Shown: one piece after another, positions 36,323 to 45,114 of the stretch
How positions within the stretch are numbered: the first letter of the stretch is position 1
Layout: each line of letters opens with the position of its first letter
Assembly (NCBI GenBank): GCA_905250885.1
Contig: CAJNOQ010000615.1
Span: 1-45,114 of the forward strand
DNA length: 45,114 bases
DNA from: Didymodactylos carnosus
Lineage: Eukaryota > Rotifera > Eurotatoria > Philodinida > Philodinidae
Direction of reading: 5' to 3'
The notes under the pieces: model-generated
Seen by the model: the letters and a program-made list of their open reading frames with translations, nothing else
Database searches by the model: none
Told to the model about the DNA's origin: nothing
Program-made: the position numbers and the translations under genes

Positions 36323-39300
36323 ATGACCGATTATCAATGTTCATCATGGGGGTGAGTATAACAATACAATTCGTTGTAGCTTATGTAGAATTTGTATACA
36401 CTTTTCAGATTAATGGATGAAGAAGAAAACATCTCGATAAGACCAGTATTCTTCATTCATATATACGTTTAGTCTTCATTCGATTCAACATTTATTTCAT
36501 ATTGTATTTTAGATGCCAATGTCAACCAAGGTCCCTACGGATTCTCCTATTCCCATATACAGTAAATAGTATAATTAATATATTCTTTTACATAAGATAT
36601 CTGATGATGTTTTTAGGTTTTGTACATATTCTTCTTCTGAAGTAATCTCTTGATTCAGTTGTTATTGCTTTTATTATCTTTCTTTAGTACAAGTACAACC
36701 AATTCGATCTTCTAGATCAAAATCGAAGAAGCCAACGTCTCACATTCCATCTGAAGTGACTAGCGGCAAAAATGGTATGTAGAACCTTTATTTAATATAG
36801 AAGTTAGTCACAGTTATTCAGTTTTCCACAAAAACGGATTTTTAATTCAATGATATAACAGTATAACTAAATAACGGAAATAATTTTTGAATGTAGATGA
36901 ATCGTTTACCAAAGATGTCAAACTGCCATCGACACATCTATCATCTCCATGTCCTTCCGAGAAAACAGAAGTTTATCTTAAAATTTCGAACGATGATCAA
37001 TTACAAAACCCATTGATGTCTGATTCTTCGAGTCAAAAAGAACTCGTAAGTAATGGTACATGGCTTTTTTTTGTCAACAACAGGATACAATGTAAAATTT
37101 TGCATTCACATACTTTAATTGTCTTTATAGAAATCATCTAAAAAAACTATCCCTACTAAAGATTTAACCTTACATAACTTATTTGAGATGATTAAAGAAG
37201 ATTTAACAGAATTTGTTTATTTTCCTGTTCCACAAACTGTCGAATATGTGGAATGTCGACTCACCAGGGATCCAACACATTTTCATCCAACATATTATTT
37301 ACATGCTGAACGAGAAGATGGAAAAAAGGTTAGTGTTAGTTAATTAGATCTTTTGACTTCCAATATTTCAGCTAGCTCCGTACTGAAGTTTTTCTGAAAA
37401 AGAGGGATTAAAGAGGAATCACAAAATTTTGAAAGGGGCTGTAAATTTTAACCTGGAAACACTAATTTAACATGATAGATAAGTGAACTTCTGTTTCTTT
37501 TCTCTTCGATTCTGAAGAATGTCATAAGAACTAAACACATTATTTAACTCATTTGCTGTTAATTCAGAGTAGGAATTATATTAGCGAAAGCATGATAGAG
37601 TGGTGTGAGACGAATCAAGAACAATTTCCGATCATGCCAGTATTTGCTGAATATCTTTTTTAATTTTAGAGATCTATATATTAGGCAGAATTTTAGTTTA
37701 TCAAAAAACATCCGGTTTTTAGCAGCTAAACGGCAATTTTTGCGTATCTTTTAGATCACGGTGCACTTTTACACTTAGAATCGTATTCATATGTTTTCGG
37801 AGGCTTATGGAAGTTTTCTTTGAGAACGTATTTGGATGGATTGACTCTTTTTCCACCAACATAAGTGACTCACCTTTTTTTTCCAAGTAAGGGAGAGAGA
37901 GTCCAGCAAAACTGCTTGATTCTCATTTGGATTATCTGAAAAATGACTACGGATTTTCAGCTATTTTGTATGTCTTGTAGGGAACAGTCGACTCAACCAT
38001 CCAGGTTACTATTGAGTTTTTCTCGTGAAAAATAAATAAAAATAATGAAAGATTATATTATATATGGTATTATGAAGAAAATTTCGACTGACTGGTCTAA
38101 ATTATGTTGTATAATAGCTATATTAACCTAATGAACCGAATAGCAGAATAACGACTGGTCAAGTGGAATTTGTCTTGAAACTAAGCCTTTAAGAAGTCTC
38201 TCTGATTAAACGCTGTTATAAACCAGCCAACTTTGTCCATTTTGTGCTAGAAAGGATAGGAAAAATGGGCAAAACGGCAGAAAAAAAGAAAGCGGCAAAA
38301 GGAGGAGAAAGTTTTATTTAGTAGGAAAACGGAAGAAAGGAGGATGAATACGACTCAAAGATTTCAATTTGACTTTATAGTTTTTGATATTGACTGCTCG
38401 AAAACGTCATAAAGGTGGCAAATCAACTTATTTGATATCGACAGATGTTACAAATTTATCAAGTGATAGCAAATTTACAGCAAAACTTCGGTAAATGATT
38501 ACGATCATTTTTTTCTCATGCGTCTCGTTTTTCTAATGTTATGATCAGAGGTCAAAATTTGTTGGGATCGCAGCATATAATTTATGACAATGGTGTTAAT
38601 CCAACACGTGCGATTACAGATCGAGAAAGTCATCGACGTGAAATGACAGCCATTATCCATGTAAATATAGATAACTATATTTCTTCTTTTAAAACACATT
38701 TATTATTTAAACTATTTCGTAGGGAACGAGCATTCTAGGATCAAAAGGACCAAGAAAAATGACCATTCTTATACCAGATATAGACAAAGAAAATCAACGT
38801 ATAGAAAATCGACCGCAAAATGTAAATTAGAAATGATTGATTGAATTCCAGTGAACTCGACATATTAATCTTGCCTGTTTCAGGCTCAAGACAGTTTAAT
38901 CGAAAAATGGAACCGTAAAGAAATGCAAAATATTTTAGAATTATACAATAAAAGTCCAATTTGGAATGAAGGTGAACTAAAAGAAAATTTATTTGAAACT
39001 ATAGAAAATATTTTTAACTTTTTTTCTAGTTTCGAAAACTCATGTTCTATCATTCCATAAAAATCGTGTTACAGAAACGTCAGTTAAAAATTTTCAAATT
39101 GTTTCATGCGACACCAATAATCGTATGTGCATTTGTCTGGTCTTAATTAGAAGCAAAACTGAATTCAGATAAAATGCTTAGACAGTCTCTCATGAATAAT
39201 CTAAAACAAACAATACCTTGAATTTATGTTTTTTCCTTTAGAAGAACATGTTATCATGCAATTCGGACGTATTTCGGATAATACATTTATATGTGATTTC

Positions 39301-39372
39301 AGATATCCTCTATGTGCAATACAAGCATTTGGAATTGCTCTAAGTTCATTCGATAGTAAATTTGGTCACTAA
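36323..39372 (+). CDS. TULP/TUB-like: Tubby-like protein (complete, 12 exons)
   Basis: Exons: 36323-36351, 36409-36445, 36513-36561, 36688-36774, 36897-37045, 37131-37328, 38381-38490, 38549-38660, 38723-38821, 38884-38971, 39030-39122, 39242-39372; 1,182 nt, 393 residues plus stop. The C-terminal tubby domain (from about residue 140) is clear: [65 protein letters not shown] with the basic PI(4,5)P2-binding residues, [50 protein letters not shown] and the ending [20 protein letters not shown]. Tubby-like proteins bind PI(4,5)P2 at the plasma membrane and, with IFT-A, carry membrane proteins into cilia (family knowledge). The N-terminus is short, with a basic RSSRSKSKK stretch. The first three exons are tiny (29, 37 and 49 nt) and rest on splice sites and frame alone, so they are less certain than the rest. 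Intron 6 is 1,052 nt. Confidence 0.92.
37329..38380 (+). other. Long intron 6 of the Tubby-like gene (1,052 nt)
   Basis: The junction EDGKK to FLILTARKR is required by the tubby domain. The intron is about 18 times the usual length here. A purine-rich stretch (about 38255-38340, many GGAAAA/GGAGGA) precedes the acceptor region. I found no convincing inverted arms or coding sequence, so it may hold a decayed insertion. Confidence 0.6.
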
Positions 39373-39838
39373 TAAGATAAACTTTCTTTGAAAGAACATT
39401 TTGATGATTAATTCAAGAAAAAAGCAGCATAAGTTGAACAGGAAAATATTTAGGACACTATTTTTATACTTTTTATACAATTTTTATACTTTAATCTATA
39501 AATTTTTGCAATTGCCTAAACGTGTGGTTCATAATGAGCACAACGCTTACTCTAATTTGTTAATATTCATCTAAGCATAGAAGTCTTTTTATTACTTGCT
39601 CATCAATTAAGCAGAAATTTGAGTTTATAATAAACTGTATATCAACATTACCAATAGTATTTAGGTGCTTACTGTAAACAGAAGAAGTATCTGATATATT
39701 CCCAGTATTCAACTATTTTCACAACAGCATAAGATAAAATATGTTAGATCCTATTATGTGTTGAATTTCTTTGATTTTCGTCAAAGAAACGTACCAGCAT
39801 CTGTTTCTAAAAGTAAAACAGGTCATATTTATAAGCTA
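39373..39838. other. Intergenic, no gene recognised
   Basis: AT-rich 3' flank of the Tubby-like gene. Nothing recognisable except a short repeat of TTTTTATACTTT around 39460-39494. Confidence 0.5.
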
Positions 39839-40922
39839 CTAGTCGACTCTCCTCGATGGAATCCCAGAGAGATCTTTGGTATCTGTCTTACTGCTTTGAA
39901 CATGGTCACTTTTAGCACAGTAGTTTGGTTTTCTTTTTCTTTTGTTTTTTGTTTTTTGTGTCTTTTACTTCTCTTCAAACGGATGTTTTCTACTTTTCCG
40001 TACAGGTGGTACTTTTTTTATAAGTCTCTGGCTTTTTGTGCTTACCTATGTGTAAAGGATTTTCTGAAAGATTATTTTCTACACATCGAATACAGTTCAA
40101 GTTCAAGAGAGTCCCCAAAGAAACTCTCAAAGAGTCCTATTACGAAATCCACAGGGTGTATTAGGGAGAGTTTTTTTGCAAATTAGTCTAGTTGTACCAT
40201 GCTCCTCTTTCATTGTTCTTTTTTCTCTTCACTTTGGTTTTCGGAAGCGCAAAACGTGCTTCTGAGAAATTCAGGAGCGAATTAGAGAAAAAATTTTGAC
40301 CCTACCAGAGGTAAACAAACAGATTTCTAAAAATAGAAAAAAATAACAACGTTCGAAAATCCAGCAGTATGCCATCTTCCGCTAAAAAATCCAAGTTTTT
40401 ATTTTATTCATCCACTTGTCGCGAAGACGGAGCAGAAAGAGCGTATTTTATCGTCCAAAAGTCACTCTCTGTCTTAAACAAGTGTTTCGCAAGTGCCTCG
40501 CTGCATTTCTGACTAGAGCCCTGTAGATTATAAATTTTTTATAGGTTAGGTTGTAGGCTGTCAAGAAGTCGTAACCTGCAGGGCTCTATTTCTGACCGGT
40601 AAACCGAAAAGTTTTAGCACGCTAACGGCAAAATTTAATAAGGAAGTAGTTTGTTTCTTGATTTCACTTTCTCCGAATGAAGTAACTAAACAACGTTAGC
40701 ATCCACTGACCTCATTACAATATATCTGATATTTCAAATAAATCAAAATCTTCATGCACTCCACTAGAATCCCTAAAGACTCCTCAGAGACTATTATCCA
40801 TTCTTCCTACTCCCTGAAAAGTGCAACATCTCTGCTGAATCCATACAAAATCCCCGTGGAAGCTCTGCGAAGTCTCTGGAAATAGAGACTCTCTGAGAAT
40901 TTTATCGGAAAGAGTCGACTAG
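39839..40922. mobile_element. Candidate non-autonomous element with ~35-nt terminal inverted repeats
   Basis: CTAGTCGACTCT at 39839-39850 is matched by its complement AGAGTCGACTAG at 40911-40922. Similarity continues inward (GATGGAATCCCAGAGAG against GATAAAATTCTCAGAGAG read from the right end). Near the ends are further AGAGTCT/AGACTCT-type subrepeats (about 40105-40175 and 40750-40900). The plus-strand open frame from 39758 to 40186 starts outside the element, has no transposase motif and is mostly hydrophobic low-complexity sequence, so I do not call it a gene. Confidence 0.5.
40515..40587. repeat. Small hairpin
   Basis: AGAGCCCTGTAG (40515-40526) pairs with CTGCAGGGCTCT (40576-40587) with one mismatch, around a 49-nt loop. 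It lies inside the candidate TIR element. Function unknown. Confidence 0.55.
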
Positions 40923-41411
40923 AGTCATCTATAAGTTGTTATTCATACACAAGAATTTGTTGAATGGTTCTCAAACGCAATATTGGCATGTTAAACATTT
41001 ACATCATCAAAGTGACTGATGTTAAGAATATTCTTTTATATCTATTATCGTTAGGAATTAACAGCTTCATACAAATAAAATAACAGTCATATCGACAGCA
41101 CATGCGACAGTCGAAAAAGAGTTTGCTAACTAATATTACCAATAACAAAAATGCCGATCTGTTTATATTATGATATAACATTTCAGTTCACAAATTTTAT
41201 GTATCTATAAGAGTTCTGAGTTTTCTAATATCCGTCGAAGAAAACGGAAACCTTGATCCATAGAAAGTGCTAACATTAAAATACGATGTTAATGTATTGC
41301 TATTTCGAGCTACGATTTGAGTTTTCGATAAACAGGTTGATTCAAATGAGTAGAATGGAAATAGATATGTCAGTTTGCGGGAGGAGTGCGTTTTTCGAAA
41401 AGTAGATCCCA
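40923..41411. other. Intergenic, nothing recognised
   Basis: No gene, repeat or regulatory motif stands out. Minus-strand open frames near 40999 and 41197 (60-71 codons) lack any recognisable feature. Confidence 0.5.
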
Positions 41412-41519
41412 TTGAAAAATTTTCTACGAGAGCAGTCTCAACAAAACGCGAAATTTCTATTTTTTTTAAAAAACGGTAGAAAACGCGTTTGTTTTATAGA
41501 AAACACTGGAAAAAACGTG

Positions 41520-41790
41520 AGTTTTTTTCAAAACGATTTGAAACGCAGAAGAAACATTCCCGTTTTCTTTGATATTAGACAGAAAATTCGTTTAAACGCT
41601 GCCGAAGAAAAAGGCGTTGATCTTCGTTTGATTCTTAGTTGTGTTTAAACGTGATATTTTTAGAAACAATTAGAAACGCAGAAAGAACACTGGCGTTCTC
41701 TTCCGTTTTCTTTAATTTAGAGAGAAAATCCGTTTAAACGCTGCCGAAGAAAAACGCGTTGATCTTCCTTTGATTTTTGATTGTGTTTAG
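41520..41790. repeat. Two tandem copies of a ~133-bp CGTTT-rich unit
   Basis: GAAACGCAG begins near 41540 and again near 41673. The downstream parts align: CGTTTTCTTTGAT against CGTTTTCTTTAAT, CGTTTAAACGCTGCCGAAGA in both, then GTTGATCTTC and TTGTGTTTA. Sequence just upstream (41430-41520) has the same AAAACGCG flavour and may be a worn third unit. Confidence 0.75.
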
Positions 41791-42331
41791 TTTGCCAACC
41801 TTTTTGTTTAACACCGTGAATGTGAACAAGGTACAGACTTGTTCTTCTCGTGTTTTCTCGTCTGGTATGTATCTAGTTGAAAACTGTATTTATTTCATGA
41901 GAAAAATCATTGAGAAACATAATATAACAACGGAAGTATCCTCTGATAAGAAACTGAAAATTACAGACGCATTAATGTTTAGAAAATATCACTTGTATTT
42001 ATTTTTCACAGAAATATAGAGATAAAAATGCCAATATATAGATTTTAGGTTACTGTCAGCGCCGACATGTACAAATAATAAATAACAACACATAGACAAA
42101 GCATATAAAGGTAAGACCCTCAGGAGAGAGAGAAAGAGAAAAAAAAATTTCCTGGCTAAGCTATATTTCGTTCTCTACAAAGTCCTACTCCATATAGAAA
42201 TTTTTTTTCAAGTGATCTCTAAAAGAAAAAACATCATATTTGTACACCCTTGGTTAGATCATTTGAAAATAATTATGCACCTTATGTCCATTCAGTTCAG
42301 TTTAAAATATTTTTACCGAAAACATTTGATG

Positions 42332-42459
42332 ATCAAACCTAAGTTCAGTCGACAATAATGAAGAATTATCAAATTATGAAAGTAGCGCACGACATATGTC
42401 GTGCGCTACTTTCATAATTTGATAATTCTTCATTATTGTCGACTGAACTTAGGTTTGAT
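42332..42459. repeat. Perfect spacerless 128-bp palindrome
   Basis: The 64-nt arms are exact reverse complements about a centre between 42395 and 42396 (GACAT|ATGTC). I checked all positions; symmetry breaks at 42331/42460. There is no spacer and no mismatch. The sequence includes two ATCAAATTATGAAAGT-type arms and GTCGAC near each end. It could form a long hairpin or cruciform. No coding sequence. Confidence 0.95.
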
Positions 42460-42553
42460 TAACAAAACGAAAAAGCGGAATATCTACAGACTTGCGGAAA
42501 ACCAAGGAAACCGAGTTCTTTTAAAAATGCGTTGGAATTCAAAAATAAAAGCT

Positions 42554-42846
42554 GACGTTTTAGTCCGTTTTCTTCACAAATGCTATGAAAGGTCATGTTG
42601 AGTTTCGCGTTTCAAAACGTTTTCTTTTTAGATGTGTGGGAACTAGAAAAATAGCTATGGCGTTTCGTCGCGTTTGTGAAGAAAATGGATTAAAACGCCA
42701 GTTTTTACTTTTGGATTTCAGCGCATTTTGAAAAGATGCTCAGTTTTCCTCGGTTTTTTTCACGTACACGACGAAACGCCATGTTTGATTTCTCGTTCTA
42801 AAACATTTTTATTTTAAATGTGTCGAGACTAGAAAATGAGATATCG
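42554..42846. repeat. Nested inverted and direct repeats, CGTTT-rich
   Basis: 42554-42583 (GACGTTTTAGTCC and onward) is inverted at 42670-42699 with about four mismatches. A second pair, 42594-42660 and 42780-42846, is direct with period about 186 (both CATGTT...AAAAC...GATGTGT-like...ACTAGAAAA). With the tandem units at 41.5 kb this makes a repeat block about 1.4 kb long that surrounds the palindrome. Confidence 0.6.
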
Positions 42847-43634
42847 TGTCTCTTTTCGTTTCCCTTGAAACGCGTAGGAAAGCGTTCTCTCATCTTTCAA
42901 GTTTTAGTGATACAAGTCACGCAGAAAATTTAGCAATGGGATTCTATGGCTCAGTCTACTACGAAGAAACAAGGCTTCCTCACAGATAAAATTATATTTG
43001 ATCAGAATCTGAGTTATAATGATACGCTCCACAAATGAATGCGAAAATATTAACGTTATTATTAATATTACTTATTTTAACTGATGTCGCTCAGATTTTC
43101 CTGTTTTCACGCCGTTCAGGTTGTCTAACATCTATAAATGAATGCAAATTTTGTTTCCCAAAGTAGGTAAAGCCTAGCCTAGATCAAAATTTCTTTCGAA
43201 GCATCAAGGAGGAAAGTCTAATTTTGGGGTGGAAATATGCAACTATCTATACTCTTTTGAGCTCAGGGTATCAGAACGATTGAACGTTGCGGTCAAAGAA
43301 AAATTCTCTATCCTCACGTTCCTAAAACGCTCAGACTCATAACTTCTGACATGGAGGCGAACATATTCCAGAAGAAAAGTAAAATATTTTAGTTACTTTT
43401 AGCAGTGTTATGATATACATCATCGGATTATAACTTGAACTTGATTTTATTTTACAAACAAAAGCTGATTTTACGAAAAAGAGCTGCTGTAGAAAAGCAG
43501 AAAAAGTAAAAAATACTTATACACGCTGCCACCTGGAGTAACAGCACCACAAGAGAGAGAATACATACTTATATCTATAGATACACTCCTACAGAACAGA
43601 GTATAGAAATAAAAACAAATCCACAGAAAACACC
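42847..43634. other. Intergenic, no gene recognised
   Basis: AT-rich sequence without recognisable coding. The right end probably includes the 3' untranslated part of the minus-strand retrotransposon remnant that starts at 43635. Confidence 0.5.
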
Positions 43635-44752
43635 TTAAATTTGCAAATGATGTTTCAGCGTCGCTTTGAACTGACCTCGAGTACGTACCGCAACAATCGT
43701 TTCTAGTAAGACGTTCCAACCGTCGGCAGTCTGATAGAAAAAAGCCGATACCACCCGTTTTTTGTAAGACTCGGTGTCGAGACTGGCTTCGTGTTTGCCC
43801 TTATGTGTTTTAAAACCGTACTTGCACTCTGTATTCAGACGCTCTGTTCTACGACCCGTCAGTGGTGTTATAAAGGGCGGATCGGAAACTGAAAGCGGAG
43901 ATAACCTGCTCATTACTTAATAGAAATGAATCAAACGAAAATATTTTCTTCTCAACGACAAATCGGGGAGCTTCAGTTCGGAATTAACTCTGACACCGAT
44001 CCGTCGAATTTTTTGAAAATCATTCTTGCGGCTAATTTCCGAATTTTGTCAAGAGTTTTGGCATAACAATGGCTACCGTAGACGAGACAACAGTAATCGA
44101 GTTTGCTAAGAATACAAGCTCGACAAATAGGTAACCGGATACTAACTGGAGCTTCCTTGGAAGTACGAAACATTGCTCTAAGCCGCCTTTTGCATCCAAG
44201 AACTAACTCGTCAACATGCTCTCCTCACGTGAGATCGTCGCTTAAGCCCATGCCAAGTAAAACCACTGATTTTTCTCGCTTCATAACTGTCCCGTTTACC
44301 TTCAAAGAAATGTTGTCAGCAACAGATGTACTATGATGTCTAAAATAAACCCATGCGCATTTTGCATAATTTAATGTCGTGAGATTCTCTGAACACCACT
44401 CTTCCACTGTGTCAATAAAAGATTGGCAAGTTGAAGTAGGCCAAGTAGTCGTAACATAACAACGAACAGTCATCTGCATACAAAACAGATAGGAAGGACA
44501 ACTCGGTTACTAGACTCATATCGTTAATAAATATTAGAAAAAAAAAGGTCCCAAGATAAAGTCCTGGGGGACTGCAGAAGGAGCCTGTGTCGTTTGTGAA
44601 CACGATGAGCCCATTTTTAGTCGCTGCCTCCTCTCTGACAGATAACTTTCGAACCATCGATAGGGTGCACCTTTCAGCGGCATATAGTTGCAGTCATGTA
44701 TAAAATGAGAGGACTGCAGAGGTCTGCGCGACTGTCCCAGTCCCGGTCCCAT
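43635..44752 (-). pseudogene. Decayed non-LTR (Jockey-like) retrotransposon reverse transcriptase, 5'-truncated
   Basis: Minus-strand fragments in different frames read in order as the second half of a LINE reverse transcriptase: RWFESYLSERRQRL; a worn version of the GVPQGSVLGPLLF motif, read in one frame as VPQDFILGPFFF; FINDMSLVTEL then the catalytic YADD (about 44490); VEEWCSENLTTLNYAKC; SLKVNGTVMKREKSVVLLGM; a TGA where Trp is usual (about 44226); CKRRLRAMF then RAC-LSKLDYCCLVYG; and a C-terminal SYKKRVVSAFFYQTADGWN tail. At least three frameshifts and two internal stops make it inactive. No endonuclease domain lies within the window: similarity stops where GC-rich repeat sequence starts at about 44730. 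Clade assignment is by motif style only. Confidence 0.85.
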
Positions 44753-44862
44753 ACCGGTCCCGGAAAAATCTTTTTTATGGGATTGGGACCTGTCACGGTC
44801 CAGTTCCTACTGGATGGTCCTGGTACCCCAGGACTTTTAATGCGACCGGGACCAGGTTTTTT
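44733..44862. repeat. GC-rich degenerate GGGACC/GGTCCC repeat
   Basis: In an AT-rich window, this 130-bp stretch is packed with variants of GGGACC, GGTCCC and GGACC in both orientations (GTCCCGGTCCC, ACCGGTCCCGG, GGGACCTGTCACGGTCC, GACCGGGACCAGG). It abuts the truncated end of the reverse transcriptase. It could be a minisatellite or the terminus of another element. Confidence 0.65.
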
Positions 44863-45114
44863 TGAAAATGGTCTTGTATGGAGCATAAAAATTTCTTAAT
44901 TTCTGTGCTTGTCTGTATGTACACTAGTTCTGCGAAAAAGAACTCATAGAAAATTCTAAAAGTCTTCAATTAATACTACCCACGCATGCACAGTGGGCAT
45001 TCAAGCGGACATTTGGCCAAAAAGTCGAAAATGAGCTTTTTCAAATTTGAACCGTCAGACATGTAGCTCTTGAAAAGGGCTATCGAATGGTGTATAATGA
45101 TCGACTGATAATGG
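44863..45114. other. Window end, possible transposon terminus
   Basis: No gene seen. CCCAC (44980-44984) and GTGGG (44994-44998) form a small hairpin, followed by sequence of ordinary GC content with phrases such as CATTTGGCC that look more like a repeat element than local unique DNA. The element, if real, continues past the window. Confidence 0.25.

Noticed and set aside
39758..40186. 142-codon plus-strand frame with hydrophobic stretches
   Set aside because: It opens on GTG rather than ATG, has Phe/Leu-rich low-complexity content, shows no family match and overlaps the edge of a candidate repeat element.
1..45114. CRISPR arrays, bacterial operons or an integrated virus
   Set aside because: There are no regularly spaced repeats, no prokaryotic gene organisation, and no capsid, protease or envelope-like reading frame. 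The only reverse transcriptase is of the non-LTR retrotransposon type.

Overview
The window is AT-rich animal nuclear DNA. All four host genes are split by many GT-AG introns, mostly 50-70 nt and very AT-rich, and each encodes a metazoan protein family. Compact introns, low GC, a decayed Jockey-like non-LTR retrotransposon and many small fold-back elements fit a rotifer, most likely a bdelloid. That assignment is inference: no rRNA, mitochondrial or other taxon-diagnostic sequence is present.

Layout, left to right. 1-348: large inverted repeat. 1726-3747 (+): SMYD5-like SET/MYND protein with an extra C-terminal MYND finger. 5782-9722 (-): complete BCAS3 homologue in 12 exons, including one GC-AG intron; it converges with the SMYD gene. 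9723-15292: divergent intergenic region with a CpG-richer hairpin (10257-10394), a fold-back element (13092-13503) and a directly oriented copy of the 3' end of BCAS3 (13846-14532) that carries its own 168-bp insertion. 15293-35441 (+): complete cytoplasmic dynein 1 heavy chain. I could thread 73 exons whose lengths sum to 13,866 nt (4,621 residues plus stop), with no frameshift. 36323-39372 (+): complete Tubby-like protein in 12 exons (393 residues). 39373-45114: gene-free, repeat-rich DNA with a candidate TIR element, tandem and inverted CGTTT-rich repeats, a perfect spacerless 128-bp palindrome (42332-42459), a broken reverse transcriptase (minus strand) and a GC-rich GGGACC-type repeat.

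The genes do not form an operon. Loose functional links exist (dynein: minus-end transport; BCAS3: cytoskeleton and phagophore; Tubby: phosphoinositide and ciliary trafficking), but the order gives no evidence that they act together. The most unusual points are a Walker A Thr-to-Ala change in dynein AAA4, a 279-nt dynein intron that is open in frame and GC-rich like coding DNA, the near-identical BCAS3 3' duplication with a later insertion, a fold-back element inside a dynein intron, and the perfect palindrome.
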